Shown: positions 1 to 6,324 of the stretch, one piece after another
Layout of the letters: every line of letters starts with the position of its first letter
Position numbering within the stretch: the first letter of the stretch is position 1
Assembly: GCA_963579235.1 (NCBI GenBank)
Contig: CAUZFM010000089.1
Span: forward strand, 1 to 8,951
Source: UBA1149 sp963579235
GTDB lineage: Bacteria; Desulfobacterota; Binatia; UBA1149
Direction of reading: 5' to 3'
DNA: 8,951 nucleotides
Notes under the pieces: model-generated
What the model was told of the DNA's origin: nothing
Databases searched by the model: none
The model's input: the letters and a program-made list of their open reading frames with translations, nothing else
Made by a program: the position numbers and the translations under genes

Positions 1-110
1 GCATGGGAGCCAGCGACGAGGGCGCGCCGGGGCAACGCATGCCCGGCTTCTACGGCGGCTACTTCCGCGACCTCGACGGCAACAAGGCCGTATTTTTTCA
101 CATGGGCTGA
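1..110 (+). CDS. VOC (glyoxalase/bleomycin-resistance fold) protein, C-terminal end only
   Basis: Only the last 35 codons are visible, read from base 3 to the TGA at 108-110; the gene begins before the window. The tail contains a proline/glycine-rich stretch followed by FYGGYFRDLDGNKAVFFH, the final beta strand of the vicinal-oxygen-chelate fold (usual form Y.a.F.DPDGN..E). The position normally held by the metal-ligand Glu after DGNK appears as Ala-Val, so this protein may not bind metal in the classical way, or may belong to a divergent subgroup. The in-frame ATG at base 3 should not be taken as the start because it would leave only a fragment of the fold. The crotonase gene starts 45 bases downstream, so co-transcription is likely. 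The substrate cannot be told from this piece. Confidence 0.75.
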   Translation, partial: MGASDEGAPGQRMPGFYGGYFRDLDGNKAVFFHMG

Positions 111-155
111 GAGCACCAAAAAAAACGATACGCGAGCAACAAGGAGCCAACGATA

Positions 156-926
156 GTGGACGAAATCCTGGTCAACCGGAAAGACAACGGCGTGGTGACG
201 ATCTCGTTCAACCGCCCGCAGCGCAAGAACGCCATCATCTACTCCATGTGGGAGGAGATGAGGCAGCTCTTCCATGAGATATCGCAGAACGAAGACGACC
301 GCGTCGTCATATTTACCGGCGAGGGCGACGCGTTCTGCGCCGGTGCCGATCTCGGAAAGGAGCTTTCCAGGCTGCATCCCCTGCGCTCGATGGACAGCGT
401 TAACTCGGCCGTGCTCGCGCTGCACGAGATCACCCGTCCGACCATAGCCAAGGTCAACGGCGACGCGGTGGGTGCCGGTATGAACATCGCGCTGGGCTGC
501 GATCTCGTGGTGGCAGGCGAAAGCGCGCGCTTCTCGCAGATCTTCGTGCGCCGCGGACTGTCGGTTGACTTCGGCGGAACCTGGCTGCTGCCGCGCGCAG
601 TGGGCATGCACAAGGCCAAGGAGCTGGCGATGCTGGGCGAGATACTGAGCGCGCGCGAGGCCGAGCAGATGGGCCTGGTGAACCGGGTCGTGGCCGACAA
701 CGAGCTCGATGACTTCGTGGACGACTGGGCCGATCGCCTGGCCGCCGGCCCACCGTTGGCCCTGCAGATGACCAAGAAGATGCTGTCCAACGCGTTCAAC
801 CAGGGGCTACCCGACGCGCTCGACGCCGAGGCGACCTCGCAGTCGATAAACCTGGCGAGCGAAGATACCCGCGAGGGCGTGGTGGCTTTTATCGAAAAGC
901 GCGACCCCGTGTTCAAGGGACGCTAG
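156..926 (+). CDS. Enoyl-CoA hydratase/isomerase (crotonase family)
   Basis: This 256-residue protein has the usual length of a single-domain crotonase, which binds acyl-CoA and stabilises an enolate in an oxyanion hole. The first oxyanion segment is AFCAGADL (residues 59-66) and the second lies in NGDAVGAGMNIALGCDL (101-117). Of the two hydratase glutamates, the first position is Asn110 and the second Phe130, so it is not a textbook hydratase. Asp138 in GLSVDFGGTWLLPR matches the catalytic Asp used by PaaG-type isomerases and some dienoyl-CoA isomerases. Double-bond isomerisation is therefore at least as likely as hydration. The start is GTG at 156, set by AAGGAG at 141-146. It precedes a Rieske/aldolase set, which suggests a role in acyl-CoA side-chain or ring breakdown; the substrate is unknown. 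The family call is secure and the reaction is not. Confidence 0.93.
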   Translation: MDEILVNRKDNGVVTISFNRPQRKNAIIYSMWEEMRQLFHEISQNEDDRVVIFTGEGDAFCAGADLGKELSRLHPLRSMDSVNSAVLALHEITRPTIAKVNGDAVGAGMNIALGCDLVVAGESARFSQIFVRRGLSVDFGGTWLLPRAVGMHKAKELAMLGEILSAREAEQMGLVNRVVADNELDDFVDDWADRLAAGPPLALQMTKKMLSNAFNQGLPDALDAEATSQSINLASEDTREGVVAFIEKRDPVFKGR

Positions 927-1109
927 CCGGGTGAGCCCGGGACCGAACGGTCGTAGCGTACGTAGTTCGTGGATGGAGCAGGTTTTCTTCGTCTGAATAG
1001 GGCCCGTCGCCGCAACTTCTATTCAAGCTACTAACGTTGTATAAAAACTCGCTGTTGAGTCCCGGTAAACGCCAATGCTGCTACCGTCTGAAGCTGCCAG
1101 GTTCCTGTA
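927..1109. other. 183-base intergenic spacer between crotonase and Rieske genes
   Basis: No reading frame with protein character is visible. A small hairpin, CCGGG-TGAG-CCCGG, sits just after the crotonase stop, but it has only five paired bases and no T-run, so it is not called a terminator. The second half is richer in A and T than its surroundings and holds a possible -10 element (listed separately). The spacer is long for this window, so the Rieske gene may have its own promoter. Confidence 0.5.
1017..1045 (+). promoter_or_regulatory. Possible weak promoter for the Rieske oxygenase gene
   Basis: TATAAA at 1040-1045 matches five of six bases of the sigma-70 -10 consensus and lies in the most A/T-rich part of the spacer. 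The -35 position 17 bases upstream is TTCTAT (1017-1022), which is poor. It would give an untranslated leader of about 55-60 bases. This is a pattern match only. Confidence 0.25.
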
Positions 1110-2066
1110 ATGAGTGAGAGAATACCTTTACCAATTCTTGAGGGCTGGTTCTGCGTACTGGCGTCTGACGAGCTCGAGCCAGGTAGCCTGCAGGCTCTAC
1201 ACTGTTTTGGACGTGAGATGGTCGCCTTCCGCGGCGAGGACGGGAAGGCCCACGTTATCGACGCCTTCTGCCCCCACCTGGGCGCGCATCTCGGCCACGG
1301 CGGCAGGATAGAGGGCAACAACCTGCGCTGTCCTTTTCACGCCTGGGAGTACGACGGATCGGGCAAGTGCGTCCATATACCCTACTCCAAGCATATTCCG
1401 CCTAAGGCGAGGCTGAAATCGTGGCGGGTGGTAGAAAAAAACGGGCTCATTTTTGTCTGGCACCACGAACGGGACGACGAGCCTGGCTGGAATATTCCCG
1501 ATGTGCCCGAATGGGGTGAAGAGGGGTGGACCAAGCCCGACGCGCGGGTATTCCGAGTTCGCTCACACCCACAGGAAATGGCCGAAAACGTGGTCGACTC
1601 GGTTCATTTTCAATACGTTCACGGCACGCCCGAACGTCCGCCGATGAAAGCGCGCATCGACGGCCACGTACTCGAAGCGTCGCAGGAACTGACGTTCACG
1701 ACCCCGCGCGGAGAGGTGAAGGGAGACGTCAAAATCCGCGCCTACGGGCCAGGCTTCTCGGTAACGCGCTTTTCCGGAATCATCGACACGCTTCTCCTGA
1801 TTACGGGCCTGCCCATAGATGACGAACTCAACCAGACCACCATCCGATTCGTCGTAAAGGAGCTGCCCGCGGGAGAAGAAGCCACCCGCAGCGTGGCCAA
1901 GGCTTTCATCGACGAGATCGAACGACAGTACTCGCAGGACGTTCCCATATGGGAGAACAAGCGCCACCTCGCCAAGCCCATACTCTGTGACGGCGACGGA
2001 CCGATTGGCCTGCTACGCGAGTTCTACCAGCAGTTCTACCCGGACAGCTGGAGCGCGCACGGGTGA
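1110..2066 (+). CDS. Rieske non-heme iron oxygenase, KshA/DAF-36 (Neverland)-like
   Basis: This is the oxygenase component of a Rieske system, which takes electrons from a separate reductase to activate O2. The [2Fe-2S] ligands are Cys54 and His56 in FCPHLGAHL and Cys74 and His77 in RCPFHAWEYDGSGKC. The mononuclear iron site is Asn160/Asp163/His166/His171 in ENVVDSVHFQYVHG, and Asp277 in QDVPIWENK is the likely third iron ligand. The segments around the cluster and the IPYSK...ARLKSW stretch recall 3-ketosteroid 9-alpha-hydroxylase KshA and animal cholesterol 7-desaturase DAF-36/Neverland, so a sterol-like substrate is plausible but unproven. At 318 residues it is shorter than typical KshA (about 380). 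ATG 1110 is the only reasonable start, because an in-frame TGA lies at 1089-1091; the ribosome site is weak. No reductase gene is in the window. The aldolase follows after ten bases. Confidence 0.93.
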   Translation: MSERIPLPILEGWFCVLASDELEPGSLQALHCFGREMVAFRGEDGKAHVIDAFCPHLGAHLGHGGRIEGNNLRCPFHAWEYDGSGKCVHIPYSKHIPPKARLKSWRVVEKNGLIFVWHHERDDEPGWNIPDVPEWGEEGWTKPDARVFRVRSHPQEMAENVVDSVHFQYVHGTPERPPMKARIDGHVLEASQELTFTTPRGEVKGDVKIRAYGPGFSVTRFSGIIDTLLLITGLPIDDELNQTTIRFVVKELPAGEEATRSVAKAFIDEIERQYSQDVPIWENKRHLAKPILCDGDGPIGLLREFYQQFYPDSWSAHG

Positions 2067-2076
2067 GGCCCGGGGC

Positions 2077-3225
2077 GTGACACGAAAAGCGGCCATCGTC
2101 GGAATTGGTCGATCGGCCTACACCAGGAACTCGGGCCGAACGGTACTGGCCCAGGCCGCAGAAGCTGCCCGGGAGGCTATCGCCGACGCGGGCCTCCAGC
2201 CGGCAGATGTTAACGGTGCGTGTTCGTTCCAGGCAGCCGACTCGGTAATGGGCTACCAGCTCGCCGACGCTATCGGCATCGAGGAGCTGCACTGGAACCT
2301 GGACGTGTACGGCGGCGGCAACCAGGCAGCGGCGGTCGTAGCTAACGCCGCAACCGCCATCGAGGCGGGTTCATGCGAAACGGCTATCGTTTTTCGCGCC
2401 ATGAACGGGCGCTCCAGCTACCGCTTCGGTACCGGCCGCGGTCGCACGATCGAGGCAACCGGTGAGTCCCAGTTCCAGGCACCCCACGGATACCTGGTCC
2501 CGCCCCAGTGGATGGCGATGTGGGCACGGCGACACCAGGAAATTTACGGGAGCACCTGCGAGGACCTCGGCCAGATCGCGCTCAACGCGAACCGCCACGC
2601 CTGTGCCAACGCCCACGCCCTTACACAAAAGCCTCTCACCCTTGACGGCTATCTCGCGGCCCGCTGGATACACGAGCCCCTGCGGCTCTACGACTGCGCC
2701 TACGAGGCGGACGGTGCAGTGGCTGTTGTCCTCACGACCGAAGAGCGGGCGCGTGACCTGCCCCACGACCCCATACGTATACTCGCCCATGCCGAGTCCA
2801 GTCGCGGCGGGGGTTCGTGGGACCAGTGGCCCGATACCACGCGAATGTTCTCCGAGGCGGTAGCGCCCCGCCTCTGGGAGCTTTGCGGGCTGCGACCCGC
2901 GGACATGGACGTGGCGTGCATCTACGACTGCTTCACCTATACCGTGATGGTGGCGCTCGAGGACTTCGGCTTCTGCGAGCGCGGAGAAGCCGGTACCTTC
3001 TTCGCAGAGGGCCGAGGCACCTACGGCGGTGACGTGGTCGTGAATCCCCACGGCGGATTGCTGGCCGAGGCCTACCTGCACGGCATGAACCACCACTACG
3101 AGGCTGTGCTGCAGCTACGCGGTGAAGCCGGACCAAGACAGGTTCCGGAGGCCCGGCTGGCCCTGGTCACTGCCGGTGCCGGGCCGGCGGGCAGCGCACT
3201 GGTCTACACCCGGGAAAACGTATGA
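2077..3225 (+). CDS. Thiolase-like lipid-transfer protein / Ltp2-type side-chain aldolase
   Basis: This 382-residue protein belongs to the SCP-x/lipid-transfer branch of the thiolase superfamily. GTG 2077 is chosen because AAIVGIGRSAYTRNSG is the usual N-terminal strand of this branch and GAGG at 2065-2068 is correctly spaced; the open frame runs back to ATG 1987, but that stretch lies inside the Rieske gene. The nucleophilic Cys region of true thiolases is replaced by DVYGGGNQAA (residues 76-85), and the usual NEAF motif is IYDCFTY (282-288), so thiolysis is unlikely. NPHGGLLAEAYLHGMNH (323-339) is typical of Ltp-type proteins. Ltp2 is a retro-aldolase that cleaves beta-hydroxy steroid CoA thioesters at C17 and needs a DUF35 partner, and such a gene overlaps this one by four bases. 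Tyr283 and Tyr333 are candidate catalytic residues. The superfamily is near certain; a steroid substrate is inferred. Confidence 0.9.
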   Translation: MTRKAAIVGIGRSAYTRNSGRTVLAQAAEAAREAIADAGLQPADVNGACSFQAADSVMGYQLADAIGIEELHWNLDVYGGGNQAAAVVANAATAIEAGSCETAIVFRAMNGRSSYRFGTGRGRTIEATGESQFQAPHGYLVPPQWMAMWARRHQEIYGSTCEDLGQIALNANRHACANAHALTQKPLTLDGYLAARWIHEPLRLYDCAYEADGAVAVVLTTEERARDLPHDPIRILAHAESSRGGGSWDQWPDTTRMFSEAVAPRLWELCGLRPADMDVACIYDCFTYTVMVALEDFGFCERGEAGTFFAEGRGTYGGDVVVNPHGGLLAEAYLHGMNHHYEAVLQLRGEAGPRQVPEARLALVTAGAGPAGSALVYTRENV

Positions 3226-3656
3226 GTACCGACGCCTACTCGCTCCCGCCTCAACCCGCCCCGGACCCGGACTCCGAGCAGTTCTGGGAAGCCACGACCA
3301 GGGGCGAACTGGCGCTGTGCCGCTGCGTGGAGTGCCGAACCTGGATACAACCACCACTGGAACGCTGCCGTCACTGCGCCGGCGAGACACGCTTCGAAAG
3401 CGTCTCGGGTGGCGGCACGATCTACAGCTTCATAGTCGTCAGGCACCCCTGCTGTCCAGGCTACCTGGACGACCTTCCCGGACTTGTCGGCCTCATCGAA
3501 CTCGATGAGCAGGCAGGTCTTCGCCTGACAGCCCGCCTCGTTGACGCCGAGCCAGGTCAGCTCGCAATCGGCCAGCGAGTGCAGGCAGAGATCGTAGACC
3601 TGCCTGGCGGCGAGTTCCGCGTCCCCGTATTCCGGGTCGTGGACTCTGCGGGCTGA
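3222..3656 (+). CDS. DUF35 Zn-ribbon/OB-fold protein, probable aldolase partner
   Basis: This 144-residue protein has the DUF35 layout: an N-terminal helix containing FWEAT (21-25), a rubredoxin-like zinc ribbon with Cys35/Cys38 and Cys49/Cys52, then an OB-fold from about residue 60 (GGGTIYSFIVVRHP onward) ending near 140. An extra Cys33 sits beside the first knuckle, and Cys77-Cys78 lie in the OB-fold. DUF35 proteins bind the CoA part of the substrate and form complexes with thiolase-like enzymes. In actinobacterial cholesterol breakdown the equivalent domain is fused to the hydratase subunit ChsH2, whereas here it stands alone with no MaoC-type hydratase beside it. Its ATG overlaps the aldolase stop (ATGA at 3222-3225), which indicates translational coupling and roughly equal amounts of both subunits. 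Confidence 0.92.
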   Translation: MSTDAYSLPPQPAPDPDSEQFWEATTRGELALCRCVECRTWIQPPLERCRHCAGETRFESVSGGGTIYSFIVVRHPCCPGYLDDLPGLVGLIELDEQAGLRLTARLVDAEPGQLAIGQRVQAEIVDLPGGEFRVPVFRVVDSAG

Positions 3657-3707
3657 ATTCGCCGGCCTCGGTCAACGATCCAGACAACGCGCGCCCGCCA
3701 CAGTCCG

Positions 3708-3736
3708 TTGACACACGCCCCCTCCTGCAGAACACT
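3708..3736 (+). promoter_or_regulatory. Possible promoter before the sulfotransferase (TTGACA at 3708-3713)
   Basis: TTGACA at 3708-3713 is a perfect -35 consensus. After a 17-base spacer comes AACACT (3731-3736), which matches the -10 consensus at only three of six positions. Transcription would begin near 3742-3745, essentially on the ATG at 3742. That would mean either a leaderless transcript or initiation from the later in-frame ATG at 3826. Confidence 0.3.
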
Positions 3737-3741
3737 GCGCC

Positions 3742-4986
3742 ATGGCGTGGACTCCACCGCCCCGGTCACCTTGGGTCGACCAGGTTAACGGGCTCGCATC
3801 GACACTGACCGACGGTGGCCGTTCAATGGTGCCGCTCGATGAGGGGCAAGCTATCCAGGCCGCGGTCGACGCGACCGGTCTCGAAAATTTTGGAGACGAT
3901 GGATTCCGCGAAGGGCTGGCCATGCTTGTTCGCTCGCTCGAAGAAGAGGCCCAGCTCACGCTCGTCGGCAGGCTGCTGGCGCGCGCGGAGATCGCGCGAA
4001 TTCTTGAGAGTCGTCTCCGCACCGAGAAGATCTTTCACGACCACCCCGAGATCGAAGAAGAAGAAATCATCGCCCCGGTATTCGTGACAGGAATCGCCCG
4101 CACGGGAACCAGCATCCTTCATGAACTCCTGTGGCGGGACCCGGACAATCGAGCCCCCACCACATGGGAGATGATGTACCCGGCCGCCGCCGTCGCCACC
4201 TCCGAGATAGACAGCGCCCTGACAATCGAGCTCGCGGAAAACGAAGTCAGGATGCAGGACCATGTCCTGCCGGCGATGAGAACAATGCACGAGCTGGGCG
4301 CGGAGCTTCCAAACGAGTGCATCTACATCTTCGCCCACGAATTTGCCTGCGACATGTTCACGGGATTCTTCCACGTCCCCAGCTACACCATGTGGAAGGC
4401 GGGGCTCGACCCCCAGCCCGCCTACAGCTACCACCGGCGCTTCCTCAAGCTGTTACAGTGGCGGCAGCCGAAGCGGCGCTGGGTGCTCAAAGCGCCCTCC
4501 CATATGAATCAGCTCGTCTGTCTCCTGGACACTTACCCCGACGCACACGTTGTAATCACACACCGTGACCCGCTGCGGGTCCTGGGCTCAATCTCTAACC
4601 TGATGGCGAGTCTGCAGTGGATGCGCAGTGACCACGTGCATTACGAATCGGTCGTCGAAAGCCTGGCCTTTGGACACGCCTACCTTCCCGAACGCGTCAT
4701 GCAGGCACGTGACGCGGGCACGCTGGCGACCGAAAGCATCATCGACGTGCGTTACCAGGACCTCATGGCCGACCCGATCGGAACGGTTCGCGATATCTAC
4801 AAGCGCTGTGGTTCCCCGCTCACCGGCGAAGCCGAACAGGCCATCGAGGCCTGGATGAAGCAGCGACCAAAAGATAGACACGGCGTCCACGAGTATACTT
4901 TTGAAGACACCGGGCTCGACCTTGCCACCGAACGCGCGCGCCATAATAAGTACCAAGAGCGTTTCGATATACCTTCCGAAGTCTGA
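3742..4986 (+). CDS. PAPS-dependent sulfotransferase family protein
   Basis: This 414-residue protein matches the large bacterial sulfotransferase family that moves a sulfonyl group from PAPS to hydroxyl acceptors. The 5'-phosphosulfate loop is FVTGIARTGTSILHELL (114-130), followed by DPDNRAPTTWEMMYP (133-147). The 3'-phosphate site is VITHRDPLRVLGSISNLM (271-288), with Arg275 and Ser283 as likely contacts. RPKDRHGVHEY (375-385) is the usual C-terminal motif. The N-terminal helical part (GLENFGDDGFREGL) is also typical of the family. The start is uncertain: ATG 3742 gives the length shown but has no ribosome site, and ATG 3826 (Met29) would begin just before the conserved region. The acceptor cannot be predicted from sequence; the location suggests a sterol- or lipid-like alcohol, which is inference. 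It lies 85 bases after the DUF35 gene. Confidence 0.9.
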   Translation: MAWTPPPRSPWVDQVNGLASTLTDGGRSMVPLDEGQAIQAAVDATGLENFGDDGFREGLAMLVRSLEEEAQLTLVGRLLARAEIARILESRLRTEKIFHDHPEIEEEEIIAPVFVTGIARTGTSILHELLWRDPDNRAPTTWEMMYPAAAVATSEIDSALTIELAENEVRMQDHVLPAMRTMHELGAELPNECIYIFAHEFACDMFTGFFHVPSYTMWKAGLDPQPAYSYHRRFLKLLQWRQPKRRWVLKAPSHMNQLVCLLDTYPDAHVVITHRDPLRVLGSISNLMASLQWMRSDHVHYESVVESLAFGHAYLPERVMQARDAGTLATESIIDVRYQDLMADPIGTVRDIYKRCGSPLTGEAEQAIEAWMKQRPKDRHGVHEYTFEDTGLDLATERARHNKYQERFDIPSEV

Positions 4987-5031
4987 GGCCTGCCGGTCGG
5001 GCCACCTCCAAGCACAGAGTTTTGCTGCCCT

Positions 5032-6156
5032 ATGAAACAACCACCCGAAATCATGGCCAAGGCGTTCGACGAATGGATCGCGGCGCAGCAGACCGCGATC
5101 GGGCTCGTCAACGACGCCGAACAACCGGGCACGGCCGCCGATTGGGCCGAGGGCTATCGCTGGGTCACGCGCATGGCCAGCATCGCCCTCGAATGGGTGG
5201 TCGAGAAGAACGACCCGCTGCACCCGGTAGTCTTCCTCAACGAAGACGACTACCACAAGTTCATCGTCGATAATCCCGACCTCAACCGATACTTCGCGAC
5301 CATCGACGAAAACGAAACCTATCGCTTATTCGGGAAGCGCGGCGAAGCGATCTACATCGGGATTAACCTGGGCAGCGACATCTTTAATTGGGGTTCAGGC
5401 GCCGCGGGAGGAAACCTCGGCCAGTACGACCTTGATAATTTTGAAATCTCGGAAAACGGAGAATTCGAGATCACCCTGAGTCCAGATGAACACGAAGGGA
5501 ACTGGATACGACTCGAAAAGGGAACCCAGCATGTAACGTTACGTGAAACTTTTTCCGACCTGCGCAAGCAGGAGGCCGCGAAGCTCAGCATCGAGCTCAC
5601 AGGGCGAAAGGTCCCACCACCCGAGCTCACGCCGGAAGAGTTCGCCGACAAGCTTGCGACCGCGGCAAAGTTTTTCCTGTTCGTGGTGCAGACCAGCATC
5701 TCCATGTGGTCCGGGTTCGGCTCCCGGGTGAATAATATTGGGGGGGCCTCCGGCCAGCACCACGTCAAGGCGGGCGAAAACGAGATCAACACGCACTGCG
5801 ATTCGCAAATGTACTACATGGGCAGCCGGTGGTCGCTCGAAGACGGCCACGCGCTCGTGGTAACGATCCGACCGCCGGAAGGAAACTTCCGGTACTGGGG
5901 AATCACTCTCGTTAACCCATGGATGGAATCATATGACAGCCGCTACGCGAGACCCTGTACTAACAATCACAAGGCAGATCGGAACGAGGACGGGACCTGG
6001 CGCCTGGTGATCGCGGCCGACGACCCGGGAGTCGCCAACTGGGTCGATACCGGTGGCCGGCTCGAAGGATTCGCGATGCTGCGCTGGGTGACGCACGGCG
6101 AGGTCCCGCCCGACCCCGATTGTGAGTTGATGTCGCTCTCGTCACTGCGCCCCTGA
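5032..6156 (+). CDS. DUF1214 domain-containing protein
   Basis: The protein has 374 residues. The C-terminal third (about 245-352) carries the DUF1214 signature: EINTHCDSQMYYMG, then HALVVTIRPPEGNFRYWGITLVNPWMESYD, and near the end DGTWRLVIAADDPGVANWVDTGG followed by GFAMLRW. The N-terminal half is mixed helix and strand with no recognised motif. No signal peptide or membrane segment is seen, so a cytoplasmic location is likely. DUF1214 proteins have no firmly assigned biochemical role, although they occur beside sterol, terpenoid and fatty-acid breakdown genes. ATG 5032 has little ribosome-site support; ATG 5053 (Met8) is an alternative. It lies 45 bases after the sulfotransferase, probably in the same transcript. 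Codon choice includes more AAT, GAT and GAA than neighbouring genes, which may hint at a different history. Confidence 0.85.
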   Translation: MKQPPEIMAKAFDEWIAAQQTAIGLVNDAEQPGTAADWAEGYRWVTRMASIALEWVVEKNDPLHPVVFLNEDDYHKFIVDNPDLNRYFATIDENETYRLFGKRGEAIYIGINLGSDIFNWGSGAAGGNLGQYDLDNFEISENGEFEITLSPDEHEGNWIRLEKGTQHVTLRETFSDLRKQEAAKLSIELTGRKVPPPELTPEEFADKLATAAKFFLFVVQTSISMWSGFGSRVNNIGGASGQHHVKAGENEINTHCDSQMYYMGSRWSLEDGHALVVTIRPPEGNFRYWGITLVNPWMESYDSRYARPCTNNHKADRNEDGTWRLVIAADDPGVANWVDTGGRLEGFAMLRWVTHGEVPPDPDCELMSLSSLRP

Positions 6157-6324
6157 CCACCCTGGCCCACCGGCCTCGTTCTGCGTGAAACCGCGAAGCC
6201 TCGAAAACCGGCCGAGAAAAACTCCCCCTAAACTTCCTTCTTCCGCTTTCCCGGTTTATCCCGCTATACACCGACTCAAGGCAACTGCCACGACCGGCGG
6301 CGATTCGAAGAGGAGGAGACCCTG
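6157..6324. other. 168-base intergenic spacer before the PhyH-like gene
   Basis: No coding frame or clear terminator hairpin is visible. TATACA at 6265-6270 resembles a -10 element, but no convincing -35 lies upstream. The last bases hold the strong ribosome site of the next gene. The spacer length fits a new transcription unit starting here. Confidence 0.4.
6311..6318 (+). promoter_or_regulatory. Strong Shine-Dalgarno for the PhyH-like gene
   Basis: AGGAGGAG at 6311-6318 lies six bases before ATG 6325 and is a near-perfect anti-16S match. It fixes the start of the dioxygenase gene. Most other genes in the window have weak sites, so this gene may be translated more strongly. Confidence 0.75.

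Noticed and set aside
239..916. 225-codon minus-strand open frame opposite the crotonase gene
   Set aside because: It mirrors a well-conserved crotonase, has Ser/Arg/Ala-rich low-complexity composition and no recognisable motif; a high-GC antisense shadow.
922..940. Terminator after the crotonase gene
   Set aside because: The stem has only five base pairs and no following T-run.
1987..2076. Longer N-terminus for the aldolase from ATG 1987
   Set aside because: The extra 30 residues are Ser/Thr/Arg-rich, lie within the Rieske gene, and precede the conserved first strand; GTG 2077 has a spaced GAGG site.
2371..3096. 241-codon minus-strand open frame opposite the aldolase gene
   Set aside because: The plus frame carries clear thiolase-superfamily motifs along its whole length; the antisense translation shows no domain.
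4588..5256. 222-codon minus-strand open frame across the sulfotransferase/DUF1214 boundary
   Set aside because: It overlaps two conserved plus-strand genes and their gap and has no family features.
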